Below are positions 1-10,133 of a DNA stretch of 64,000 nucleotides, piece by piece. Made by a program: the position numbers and the translations under genes. Numbering within the stretch: position 1 is the first letter of the stretch; every line of letters starts with the position of its first letter. The notes beneath the pieces were generated by a model. That model searched no databases. It saw only the letters and a list, made by a program, of their open reading frames with translations, and was not told the DNA's origin. Source of the stretch: Acidovorax radicis (GTDB taxonomy: Bacteria > Pseudomonadota > Gammaproteobacteria > Burkholderiales > Burkholderiaceae_C); NCBI RefSeq assembly GCF_020510705.1, contig NZ_CP075184.1:2790001-2854000 (forward strand), read 5' to 3'.

Positions 1-1
1 G

Positions 2-793
2 GGGGCCGACTGCACCAAGCTTGAACCCCCGCCCGCCCCGGGCCACCCCAGCGCCGACCCCATGGGCATCTACAGCCCGGCGGCCTATGCCACGCTGCAC
101 AGCGGAGTGCGCGTGGTGCATGCCCACCTCAAGACGGCAGAAGGCCAGGCCGCGCTGCACGAAGAACTGACCCGCACCGATGTACTGATCACCTCGTTTC
201 GCCCCTCGGCGCTCACCAAGCTGGGCCTCTCCTGGGAGGCGCTGCAATCGAAATACCCGCGCCTGTCGCTGGTGCGCATCGTGGGCGCTGCGGCCGAGCG
301 TGCCGAAGAACCCGGCCATGACCTCACCTACCTGGCCGATGCCGGGCTGGTCACCGGCACCGAGATGCCCCCCACCCTGTACGCCGACATGGGCGGCGCC
401 CTGATGGCCAGCGAAGCCGTGCTGCAGGCCCTGCTGGAGCGCGCCCACACCGGCGCTGGCGTGTGCATCGAAGTGGCCCTGGCCGACACCGCCGCCTGGC
501 TGGCCCAGCCGCGCGACTGGGGCCTGACCACGCCCGAGGGCGACGTGGGCGGCCACCACGCGGGATACCGCATCTACCCCTGCGCCGACGGCCGCGTGGC
601 CGTGGCCGCCCTGGAGCCCCACTTTGCCGCGCGACTGTGCGCCGCAGCGGGCCTGCCCGCATCGGGCGATGCCGATGTTTTGCGCAACCCGGCAACACAC
701 CGCGCAGTGGCCCAATTCATGCAAACACAAACCCGTGCGGCGCTCGACGCTTTGGCAGTGGCGCAGGACATTCCGCTGCACACGCTGGCCTAA
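2..793 (+). CDS. CaiB/BaiF family III CoA-transferase, 5' truncated by the window edge
   Basis: This is the C-terminal part of a family III CoA-transferase, an enzyme that moves CoA between carboxylic acids such as carnitine or formyl/oxalyl donors. The frame is open to the left edge. Residues before the Met at 62 (KLEPPPAPGHPSADP) look like family sequence, so that Met is internal. The GHDLTYLA motif and the LYADMGG segment are present; the Asp at about 386-388 corresponds to the catalytic Asp of the family. The downstream stretch ending VALADTA also fits. The C-terminal domain is short, as in alpha-methylacyl-CoA racemase-like members. The acyl substrate cannot be told from sequence. Confidence 0.85.
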   Translation, partial: GADCTKLEPPPAPGHPSADPMGIYSPAAYATLHSGVRVVHAHLKTAEGQAALHEELTRTDVLITSFRPSALTKLGLSWEALQSKYPRLSLVRIVGAAAERAEEPGHDLTYLADAGLVTGTEMPPTLYADMGGALMASEAVLQALLERAHTGAGVCIEVALADTAAWLAQPRDWGLTTPEGDVGGHHAGYRIYPCADGRVAVAALEPHFAARLCAAAGLPASGDADVLRNPATHRAVAQFMQTQTRAALDALAVAQDIPLHTLA

Positions 794-811
794 ATAAAGC
801 GCCGTTGATCC

Positions 812-1510
812 ATGCAAAAACAAGGCACCGTCATCCGCTGGGATGTCACCCGCGCCTTCGGTTTCATCCGCAGCCCTGGCACGCCGGCCGATGTGTTCTT
901 TCACATCCGGGACTTCCAAGGCGCCGCTGCGCCGAGCGAAGGCCTGACCGTTGTCTATGAGGAAATCCACGTGGGCGGAAAAGGGCCTCGGGCCATGGCG
1001 GTGCAACCCACGGGCCCACAGGGTGTGGTGCCTTCACATCGCCCCGCGCCCACGTCGGCACAACGCGCGCGGCCTGCGTCTGCCCAGGCGCAAAAACCCA
1101 GCCAGCCCCCAAGTGGCCGGCGGCCCGCAAAAACCGGCGCCCGCTCGGCATCCGCAGGCCCCGCATGGCTGCTGATGCTGGGCTGGCTGGCACTGCTGGC
1201 ATGGGGCCTTCGGTCGGGCCGGCTTGCGCCCTGGGTGCTGGGCGCGGCAGTGGCCATCAACCTGATCACATTTTTGGCTTACGCCATGGACAAGAGTGCC
1301 GCGCAAAACGGGCAGTGGCGCACCAAGGAGAGCCATCTGCACCTGCTCTCGCTGGCAGGCGGCTGGCCGGGCGCGTGGTGTGCCCAGCAATGGTTGCGGC
1401 ACAAATCCAGCAAAGTGGAATTTCGCGCGGTCTATTGGGTCACCGTGGTGTTGCACTGCGGGGCGCTGCTGGCCTGGGTGGCGGGGTGGATAGCGGGCTG
1501 GATTCGATAA
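812..1510 (+). CDS. Cold-shock domain fused to DUF1294 membrane domain
   Basis: A 232-residue, two-part protein. Residues 1-65 form a cold-shock domain with RNP1-like FGFIR and RNP2-like VFFHI motifs, which normally bind single-stranded nucleic acid. A basic Pro/Ser/Ala-rich linker spans about 75-115. The C-terminal part (about 116-232) is DUF1294 with three likely membrane helices and the typical YAMDKSAA segment, followed by a histidine-containing WRTKESHLHLLSLAGGWPGA stretch. The fusion suggests a membrane-anchored RNA-binding protein; this role is inferred. The gene starts 18 bases after the CoA-transferase stop, without a clear Shine-Dalgarno. Confidence 0.85.
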   Translation: MQKQGTVIRWDVTRAFGFIRSPGTPADVFFHIRDFQGAAAPSEGLTVVYEEIHVGGKGPRAMAVQPTGPQGVVPSHRPAPTSAQRARPASAQAQKPSQPPSGRRPAKTGARSASAGPAWLLMLGWLALLAWGLRSGRLAPWVLGAAVAINLITFLAYAMDKSAAQNGQWRTKESHLHLLSLAGGWPGAWCAQQWLRHKSSKVEFRAVYWVTVVLHCGALLAWVAGWIAGWIR

Positions 1511-1516
1511 CGGTTT

Positions 1517-1570
1517 CTATCGTTTTGATAGCTGCTAGCGCTTGCTCCATAAGCGCTAGAGGCCATTTTT
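1517..1570 (+). repeat. Dispersed palindromic element, copy 1
   Basis: The element reads CTATC, then TTTTGATAGCTGCTAGCGC, a short spacer, AAGCGCTAGAGGCC and a T-rich end. The inner arms GCTAGCGCTT and AAGCGCTAG can form a hairpin. It sits 6 bases after a stop codon. Six other clear intergenic copies and one in-gene copy occur in the window. Confidence 0.85.
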
Positions 1571-1694
1571 ATCCTTATTTCTATCCCGCCGCTGCGGACA
1601 CAGGGTGCTGACGCCACAAAGGTGGCATGGCCTACACACGGCACACCCCAGAGCGGCTTCAATCAAAACTCTTGAAACCCATCGGGAGATGCTT

Positions 1695-2177
1695 ATGAAA
1701 CCCCTCGTTCTCGATTCCTCCATGACCAACATGAGCGGGACTTTTTACCCGACAGGCCATGTGTTTGCGCTTTTTCCGGATGAAGACTGCGTGCGCCAGG
1801 CCGACGCCCGTCTGCACAACGCGGGGCACTCCGGCATCACGGCGTATGCGGGCCCCGACGTCATCCTGCAAGACATCGTGCACACGCTGGGCAACGCCGA
1901 CGCGCCCTTGCCGTCGGTGGGCGCAGAGGGCGACATGGTGCGCCGCATGGCCGACCTGGCCGGCAGCGGCCACCACGGCTTGCTGATTGCCATGGGTGAC
2001 AAGGATGAGATTGAAAACGTGGTGTCTGCCATCACGCCTGAGTGCGCTGTGGCGGCTTTTTATTACCGCACCTTCATCATCGAAGACCTGTTGACACCGC
2101 CTCTCACGCCTGCAGCGGCGGCTGTCGATGCAGACGCCCCTCAATCCGTGGTGGTAGGCACACACGCCGATCGTTGA
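1695..2177 (+). CDS. Uncharacterised 160-residue protein
   Basis: I do not recognise the family. The protein is soluble, acidic and has no signal peptide or membrane helix. It begins MKPLVLDSSMTNMSGTFYP and has an alpha/beta pattern with a VFALFPDEDCVRQADARL segment near the N-terminus and CAVAAFYYRTFIIEDL near the C-terminus. The ATG at 1695 is preceded by GGGAG at the right spacing; an in-frame ATG at 1689 is less well placed. An earlier in-frame start at 1605 lacks a ribosome site. A strong terminator follows, so this gene is probably a monocistronic unit. Confidence 0.65.
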   Translation: MKPLVLDSSMTNMSGTFYPTGHVFALFPDEDCVRQADARLHNAGHSGITAYAGPDVILQDIVHTLGNADAPLPSVGAEGDMVRRMADLAGSGHHGLLIAMGDKDEIENVVSAITPECAVAAFYYRTFIIEDLLTPPLTPAAAAVDADAPQSVVVGTHADR

Positions 2178-2200
2178 AGGCCTCCCTCCAAGCCCGCACC

Positions 2201-4612
<2,412 letters not shown>

Positions 4613-4769
4613 GCAAAGGGGGCGCGGCCAGCCAGCTCAGCGACAGGGCTTGGTGGCAGACGGCGGTGGTGGGTAACCTTCCATTTTACGGGGACAGGCC
4701 CATTTTGTCGCTGCCGCTGTCTTGTCCTTGCATCTTCGAGGGCTTGCGCCATGCCCTGTATATACTTGC

Positions 4770-4795
4770 TTTTGTCAATTAACTAGATGACAAAA
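4770..4795. promoter_or_regulatory. Inverted repeat operator over the MarR-GNAT start
   Basis: TTTTGTCA, 10-base spacer, TGACAAAA forms a perfect inverted repeat. A TATACT sequence at 4761-4766 could be a -10 box, which would put the palindrome at the transcription start. A MarR-type regulator encoded immediately downstream is the likely ligand, so autorepression is inferred. Confidence 0.6.
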
Positions 4796-5782
4796 ACATC
4801 CATGAACACCTCAGACAAAGGAATTGGCAAAGGAACAGCCACCCTTACGCCGGTGCCCGTGCCCGTGGACGCAGTGAACGCAGTGCGCCGCTTCAACCGC
4901 TTCTTCACCCGCCGCATCGGCGTGCTTGACCCTTACCTTGGCAGCGACCTGTCGCTGACGGGTGTGCGCGTGCTGTATGAGTTGGCCCACCGTGAGACGC
5001 ACGTGGCCAGCGAACTGGCGCGTGAACTGGGACTGGACGGTGGGTACATGAGCCGGATTCTTCGGCGGTTCGAGGTCGCAGGCTGGATCCATCGCAGCTC
5101 AAGTGCCAAAGATGCCCGGCACAACGTGATTTCGCTCACACCCGCAGGACGGGCGTCGTTTGAGCCGCTGCAGCAACGCTCGCACGATGACGCCACCGCC
5201 TTGCTTGCGCCGTTGACGCCCGCTCGTCGGCAAGAGGTAGTGGATGCCATGGAACGCATCGAAACACTGCTGGCCCCGGCCCCCGAGCTTGCCGCCACCA
5301 CCCGCATGGCAGTTTTTCGTGACCCCGTGCCCGGAGACATGGGCTGGGTGGTGCAGCAACACGGAGAGATCTACTGGCGCGAATACGGCTGGGACAGCCG
5401 TTTTGAGGCCCTCGTCGCCGATATTGCGTCGCAATTCGTGCGCAAATTCCAACCCGCATGGGAAAAGGGCTGGATCGCCGAATTGGACGGCGAGCGGGTG
5501 GGCGCCGTTTTTGTCGTGCGCAAATCTCCGACCACCGCGCAATTGCGCATGTTGATCCTCGCGCCCAAGGCCCGTGGGCTGGGCCTGGGCGCGCGGTTGA
5601 CCGACGAGTGCATCGCGTTTGCGCGCGCCAAGGGCTACAAGAAGATGGTGCTTTGGACCAACAGCTGCCTGACCGCAGCGCGTGGCATCTACGGCCAACG
5701 GGGCTTCAGGCTCGTGAAATCTGAGCCCTACGAAGGCTTTGGGCTCAACCTTGTGGGGGAAACCTGGGAGCTAAAGCTATAG
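4787..5782 (+). CDS. MarR-type regulator fused to GNAT acetyltransferase
   Basis: A 331-residue fusion. Residues 20-150 form a winged helix domain of MarR type (LTGVRVLYELAHRE, LGLDGGYMSRILRRFE recognition helix). Residues 165-331 are a GNAT N-acetyltransferase with the acetyl-CoA loop region PKARGLGLGARL and a C-terminal YGQRGFRLV segment. Such fusions acetylate small molecules or proteins while controlling their own transcription; the substrate is unknown. Two starts are possible, 4787 (ATG inside the palindrome) and 4802 (MNTSDKG); neither has a strong Shine-Dalgarno. The stop codon lies in a pair of GCTATAGC octamers. Confidence 0.88.
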   Translation: MTKTSMNTSDKGIGKGTATLTPVPVPVDAVNAVRRFNRFFTRRIGVLDPYLGSDLSLTGVRVLYELAHRETHVASELARELGLDGGYMSRILRRFEVAGWIHRSSSAKDARHNVISLTPAGRASFEPLQQRSHDDATALLAPLTPARRQEVVDAMERIETLLAPAPELAATTRMAVFRDPVPGDMGWVVQQHGEIYWREYGWDSRFEALVADIASQFVRKFQPAWEKGWIAELDGERVGAVFVVRKSPTTAQLRMLILAPKARGLGLGARLTDECIAFARAKGYKKMVLWTNSCLTAARGIYGQRGFRLVKSEPYEGFGLNLVGETWELKL

Positions 5783-5794
5783 CAAAGCTATAGC
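5776..5794. repeat. Two self-complementary octamers spanning a stop codon
   Basis: GCTATAGC occurs twice separated by AAA. Each octamer is its own reverse complement, and together they can pair as a hairpin. The TAG stop of the MarR-GNAT gene is inside the first one. Confidence 0.5.
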
Positions 5795-5845
5795 GCGCCC
5801 CGCCTGGTTCCCCACACACGGCCGCACACCGGCCCCGCCTGCGCG

Positions 5846-6040
5846 TTACCACTCCCCCGCTTCGCGCACGCGCTGCGCCAGGTCTGGCGTGGCATCGTCG
5901 TCCGTCGCTGGTGTTTCTGCCGCTGGCACCGTCACGGCCTCTTTGGCTCCCGAACCATCAGATCGCCCCATGAACCTGCCAAACACGTGGCTGGCAAGGG
6001 AGCTTGGCATGGGTGCAGAGGAGGAGATCGAGGCAAACAT
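5846..6040 (-). CDS. Small uncharacterised protein, 64 residues
   Basis: A short frame on the minus strand begins MFASISSSAPMPSSLASHVFGRF and ends in an acidic tail with DLAQRVREAGEW. An AAGGAA ribosome site stands 6 bases before the ATG. No domain or membrane segment is evident. The gene fills most of the otherwise empty space between the MarR-GNAT gene and yigZ. It is plausible rather than certain, since only the ribosome site and sensible composition support it. Confidence 0.45.
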   Translation of the reverse strand: MFASISSSAPMPSSLASHVFGRFMGRSDGSGAKEAVTVPAAETPATDDDATPDLAQRVREAGEW

Positions 6041-6258
6041 GGCAATTCCTTTTCCGGTGGCCGGGGTGCTTCAAAATGTGTAGCGCCAGCATAAGCCACA
6101 GCAACAAGCCACGAGTGTAGGAACGGATGCCAAACCCTTGTGTGACAGAACGCACAAACAACACATGCTGTGGGTTTTCCTACCCATGCAGCGCTCCTGG
6201 GGTGTGCTTTCTGTCACCCGTCGGCCACCGGCCGGGGGCGCCGTAAACTTATTGCCCC

Positions 6259-6852
6259 ATGCCCCACACACTGGCTGTGCCCGCGCACAGCGAACTCATC
6301 ATCAAGAAAAGCCGCTTCATCGGCTGTGTGCAACCCATGGCCGACCGCGCCAGCGCCCAGGCCACCGTCGATGCGCTTTGGAAGCAACACCCTGGCGCTG
6401 CCCACGTTTGCTGGGCGCTGCTGGCGGGGGGGCAGTCGGCCGCCGTGGACGATGGCGAGCCCGGGGGAACCGCTGGACGCCCCATGCTCGAAGTGCTGCG
6501 CCACCAGGATCTGGAGGGGGTACTGGCCACCGTGGTGCGCTACTTTGGCGGCGTGAAACTGGGAGCGGGCGGCCTGGTGCGCGCCTATACCGACACCATT
6601 GCCCAAGCCTTGCTCACCGCCCCCAAAATCATCTTGCAACACATGCAGACCCTGCAATGCCAGGTGCCCTATGCGCTGGAAGGCCTGCTGCGCCGCGAGA
6701 TAGAGGCGGCAGGCGCAGAGCTTTTGCAGGTGCAGCACGCCAGCCTCGTCACGCTGCAAATCCGGCTGCCCGAAGCGCAGGCACCCGCGTTTGTGCAACG
6801 CATCAACGACAGCGGCCAGGGCCGTGTGGGGTGGATGCGCTACGACGCCTGA
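6259..6852 (+). CDS. yigZ: YigZ/IMPACT family protein
   Basis: A 197-residue YigZ homologue. The N-terminal IMPACT domain has the typical KKSRFIGCV start, the DDGEPGGTAGRPML signature and VVRYFGGVKLGAGGLVRAY. The C-terminal ferredoxin-like domain runs from about 140. The family is linked to ribosome or translation-factor interaction (eukaryotic IMPACT regulates GCN2), but the bacterial reaction is not known. It starts after a gap with no clear ribosome site. The length is close to that of E. coli YigZ. Confidence 0.92.
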   Translation: MPHTLAVPAHSELIIKKSRFIGCVQPMADRASAQATVDALWKQHPGAAHVCWALLAGGQSAAVDDGEPGGTAGRPMLEVLRHQDLEGVLATVVRYFGGVKLGAGGLVRAYTDTIAQALLTAPKIILQHMQTLQCQVPYALEGLLRREIEAAGAELLQVQHASLVTLQIRLPEAQAPAFVQRINDSGQGRVGWMRYDA

Positions 6853-6904
6853 GAGCGAGCCGCCCCCACCGCGCACCCCATCCACGCGCGGTGGCCCATG
6901 TGGC

Positions 6905-6930
6905 GCATCTCGCATCTCGCATCTCGCATC
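6905..6930. repeat. GCATCTC tandem repeat
   Basis: Three perfect 7-bp units GCATCTC and a partial fourth lie between yigZ and the flavoprotein gene. They are followed by a small hairpin GCATC-gca-GATGC. This is non-coding, in the leader of the downstream gene. Confidence 0.75.
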
Positions 6931-7072
6931 GCAGATGCATCGCATACCCGGCGCCCCTGAGCCGCTTGAAACATGGCGTTTCCAAACAGCGCCCAAAAGT
7001 CCTTTGGGCCTACAAGCAAGCAACGGTGCACGCAACACACTCAGGGCTGCCATCGCACCTGGGGACACTTTC

Positions 7073-8512
7073 ATGAGCCAACACCAATCGTTGCAGCCGC
7101 TCGACACCATCATCATCGGTGCAGGCACGGCAGGCCTGGCCGCCTTGCGGGAGGTGCGCAAGCACACAAAGCGGTATCTCATCGTCAACGACGGCCCCTG
7201 GGGAACCACCTGCGCCCGCGTGGGCTGCATGCCATCCAAAACCCTGATCGAAGCGGCCAACGCCTTTCATCGGCGCCACGTTTTCGATGAATTGGGGCTG
7301 CGTGGCGCCGCAGGGCTCAGCGCCGACATCCCTGCCGTGCTAAAGCGGGTGCGGGCGTTGCGCGACGAGTTTGTAACAGGTGCGCTGGATGCCACCAACG
7401 ACTTGGGCCGCGCACGCCTCTCGGGCCACGCCACCCTGCTGGGGCCCAGCGCTGTGGACATCGATGGCAAGCGTTATGACACGCGCAGCATCATCATTGC
7501 CACGGGTTCGCGCCCCAGCGTGCCCGAAGAATGGCTGGCGTTTGGCGACCGCATGCTCACCACCGACACGCTGTTCGAGCAGCCCACGCTAGGCCCTCGT
7601 GTGGCCGTGATCGGCATGGGCCCCCTAGGTGTGGAGCTGTCGCAAGCATTGGCACGCCTGGGTCTTGAAGTGGCTGCCTTCAGCACCAGTGATTCGCTGG
7701 CGGGCCTTGCCGATTCGCAGCTCAACGCCAAAATGGCAGCGCTGCTCAAGACCGAAATGGTGTTGCACATCGGCGCCCCCGCCCAGTTGCGAGAAGTGCC
7801 CGGAGGCATTGAAGTGAGCAGCGGACCGAACCGCGTGGTGGTGGACCAGGTGATTGCGGCCATGGGGCGGGTCCCCAACATTGAATACCTGGGCCTGGAG
7901 ACCTTGGGCGTGCCGCTCGACAAACACGGCCTGCCCACGGTCGACCCATCAACGCTGCAAGTGGGCGATCTACCTGTTTTTTTGGCGGGCGACGCCACCA
8001 CCCACGCGCCCCTGCTGCATGAAGCGGCTGATGAAGGACATATTGCCGGCACCAATGCCATGGCGCATGCACCCACCAGCTTCAAGCGCCGCACGCCGCT
8101 GTCCATCGTGTTTTCAAGTCCGACCATTGCATCGGTCGGTCAACGGTTTGACGACCTGGACAAGGCGCACACCATCACGGGTGCGGCCTCCTTTCACGAC
8201 CAGGGCCGGGCACGAGCGGCCCTGCGCAACCACGGCGGCCTGCGCATCTATGCCGACCAGACCACGGGGCGCTTGCTGGGCGCACAGTTGTGTGCGCCAG
8301 CGGGCGAACACATGGCGCACCTGCTGGCACTTGCCATTGGGCAAAAGCTCACCGTCGATGAGATGCTGCGCATGCCGTTTTATCACCCAACGCTTGAAGA
8401 AGGCCTGCGCACAGCGTTGCGCGACGCCGCCCGACAACTGCACAAAGTGGGGCACACACCGCCATCAGACCTTGCTACCTGCGAAGACCTTGGTGTACCC
8501 GCACTGGACTGA
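7073..8512 (+). CDS. Dihydrolipoyl dehydrogenase / mercuric reductase-like flavoprotein
   Basis: A 479-residue class I pyridine nucleotide-disulfide oxidoreductase. The FAD motif IIIGAGTAG is at 13-21, the redox-active disulfide is Cys47 and Cys52 (TTCARVGCMPSK), the NAD(P) motif VIGMGPLGVE is near 180, and the second FAD motif is VFLAGDATT. The dimerisation domain ends with FYHPTLEEGL, whose His-Glu pair completes the active site of the partner subunit. No 2-oxoacid dehydrogenase genes are nearby and no second cysteine pair typical of MerA is seen. The physiological disulfide substrate is therefore open. The ATG at 7073 is preceded by GGGGA. Confidence 0.85.
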   Translation: MSQHQSLQPLDTIIIGAGTAGLAALREVRKHTKRYLIVNDGPWGTTCARVGCMPSKTLIEAANAFHRRHVFDELGLRGAAGLSADIPAVLKRVRALRDEFVTGALDATNDLGRARLSGHATLLGPSAVDIDGKRYDTRSIIIATGSRPSVPEEWLAFGDRMLTTDTLFEQPTLGPRVAVIGMGPLGVELSQALARLGLEVAAFSTSDSLAGLADSQLNAKMAALLKTEMVLHIGAPAQLREVPGGIEVSSGPNRVVVDQVIAAMGRVPNIEYLGLETLGVPLDKHGLPTVDPSTLQVGDLPVFLAGDATTHAPLLHEAADEGHIAGTNAMAHAPTSFKRRTPLSIVFSSPTIASVGQRFDDLDKAHTITGAASFHDQGRARAALRNHGGLRIYADQTTGRLLGAQLCAPAGEHMAHLLALAIGQKLTVDEMLRMPFYHPTLEEGLRTALRDAARQLHKVGHTPPSDLATCEDLGVPALD

Positions 8513-8674
8513 GATGCGCCTGTGGGCCCTTCCCTCGCCCCGCAGCACACGCGGATGCCCCCTGTCGGGACAAGGGGCGTCGGCTGGTGGGCACCAAGAC
8601 GCAGCCCAAGTTGTAAAACCGCTCAACTTACTGGGGCGCATGCCGATAACCAAGCACCGCATCAAGGAGTCCCC

Positions 8675-8890
8675 ATGGACGTCGCCCTCACCAACAGCAT
8701 CGTGAACACCGCCACCAGCCTGGCTTCTGCCAAGACATCTGACGCGCTCAACGTTCTGGTTCTGAAAAAGGCGCTGGATATGCAGGCCGCATCGGCCGCC
8801 ACCCTGATTGACGCCATGCAGCAATCCATGCCCCAGCCCACTCTGGCCACATCGGGCGCATTGGGCACGCAGGTCAACACCTTCGCCTGA
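8675..8890 (+). CDS. YjfB-like putative motility protein
   Basis: A 71-residue protein beginning MDVALTNSIVNTATSLASAK and continuing with a helix LNVLVLKKALDMQ. The pattern of two short amphipathic helices and the DAMQQS segment resembles the YjfB putative motility protein family, whose function is unknown. An AAGGAG ribosome site lies 5 bases upstream of the ATG. No other motility gene is present nearby except the MinD/FlhG-like ATPase at 35.5 kb. Confidence 0.7.
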   Translation: MDVALTNSIVNTATSLASAKTSDALNVLVLKKALDMQAASAATLIDAMQQSMPQPTLATSGALGTQVNTFA

Positions 8891-8948
8891 CCGCGCGCTG
8901 CCAAGGGCGGCAGGGGCACAAAGCCCCTGCTGCCTGCACAAGCCGTTC

Positions 8949-10112
8949 TTACCTCAGCCGCGCAGGCGACAGCCCCTGCAGCACCACGCCCTCGCTCACC
9001 AGAGCCTCAGCCAGCGGCTCGCCGCGCAATAGCTGCCGCGCCAGCAACGAAGCGCCCGCCGCGCTCTGAATCCCATAACCGCCTTGCCCTGCCAGCCAGA
9101 AGAAGCCGGGCACATGGTTGTCCCAGCCGATCACCATGTCGCCATCGGGCACAAACGAGCGCAGCCCGGCCCAAGTGTGTGACGGGCGGCGAATCTGGAA
9201 GGTGGTCATTTCCTCGATGTGATAGATGCCGGTGGCCACGTCCAGCTCTTCGGGCACCACGTCGTGCGGGTGGGTAGGGTCGGCATTGGCCGGTGAGCCG
9301 AGCAACTGGCCCGCGTCGGGTTTGAAGTAAAAGCTTTCGTCGATGCCGATCACCGCAGGCCAGTGGGTGGCGTCCATGCCCTCGGGCACCGCAAAGGTAA
9401 AGGCGGTACGGCGGCGTGGCTCCAGCCCGATGGGCGGCACACCCGCCAGACCCGCCACAACGTCGGCCCAGGCGCCTGCCGCGTTGACGATGGTCTTGGC
9501 TTGCAACTCGCGGCCATCGGCCAAGGTAACCAACCAAAGATCAGCCCGGCGCTGCAAAGCCGTCACCTCCGCATTCGTCAGCACCTGGCCGCCGCGCTGG
9601 CGCAAGCCGCGCAGGTAGCCTTGGTGTAGCGCGTTCACATCAATATCGGCGGCTTCGGGCTCGCTCATGCCTGCAGCCACGGCCTCGGACTTCAGGCACG
9701 GCAGCTGGGCCAGCAGTGCGCCCTGCTCCACCCATTCCACATTGGGAGAGATGGCATGGGCTTGCGCATAGGCCTGTTTCAGCATGTCGAGCTGGTCAGG
9801 CCCCGCCACATAGACCACGCCCCGGGGCGAGAGGATGGGGTCAGCCCCAAACTCGGGCGGCGGTGCGTCATAAAACGTGCGGCTCGCCCGCGTCAGCGCC
9901 TGGATGTTGGGCGTGCCGTAGGTGGCCATGTACAACGCTGCCGAGCGGCCCGTGGTGTGGTAGCCAGGCTGCGATTCGCGCTCCAACAGCAGCACGCTGG
10001 CGCCCTCACCCCCACCCTCACCCTCACCCCCAACTTTCTCCTGCACAAGCTGCCAGGCCACCGAGGCCCCTGCAATGCCCGCGCCAATGACGATGGTGTC
10101 CACTGATTGCAT
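8949..10112 (-). CDS. DauA-like FAD-dependent D-amino-acid dehydrogenase
   Basis: A 387-residue DAO-fold flavoprotein that resembles Pseudomonas D-arginine dehydrogenase DauA throughout. The FAD motif VIGAGIAGAS is at 8-17; PGYHTTGRSA near 49-58 contains the loop that contacts FAD and substrate. SLDESFYLKPDAG-type sequence (IDESFYFKPDAG), SPANADP and RRPSHTWAGLRSFVPDGD follow in family order. It would oxidise D-amino acids to 2-oxo acids plus ammonia. It is the last gene of the dsdA-Bug-amidase operon, 21 bases after the amidase stop, with an AGGAGA ribosome site. Residues 28-37 (GGEGEGGGEG) are a low-complexity loop encoded by a hexamer repeat. Confidence 0.85.
   Translation of the reverse strand: MQSVDTIVIGAGIAGASVAWQLVQEKVGGEGEGGGEGASVLLLERESQPGYHTTGRSAALYMATYGTPNIQALTRASRTFYDAPPPEFGADPILSPRGVVYVAGPDQLDMLKQAYAQAHAISPNVEWVEQGALLAQLPCLKSEAVAAGMSEPEAADIDVNALHQGYLRGLRQRGGQVLTNAEVTALQRRADLWLVTLADGRELQAKTIVNAAGAWADVVAGLAGVPPIGLEPRRRTAFTFAVPEGMDATHWPAVIGIDESFYFKPDAGQLLGSPANADPTHPHDVVPEELDVATGIYHIEEMTTFQIRRPSHTWAGLRSFVPDGDMVIGWDNHVPGFFWLAGQGGYGIQSAAGASLLARQLLRGEPLAEALVSEGVVLQGLSPARLR
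10003..10032 (-). repeat. In-frame GGTGAG-type hexamer tract
   Basis: On the coding strand the tract consists of GGTGAG and GGTGGG hexamers and encodes alternating Gly and Glu at residues 28-37 of the flavoprotein. Gain or loss of a unit keeps the frame. Confidence 0.75.
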
Positions 10113-10133
10113 GGATAGGTCTCCTGGCTCGAT

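Noticed and set aside
8910..8930. Stem GCAGGGGC/GCCCCTGC after the YjfB-like gene as terminator
   Set aside because: No T-run follows; may be a hairpin but I cannot support termination.
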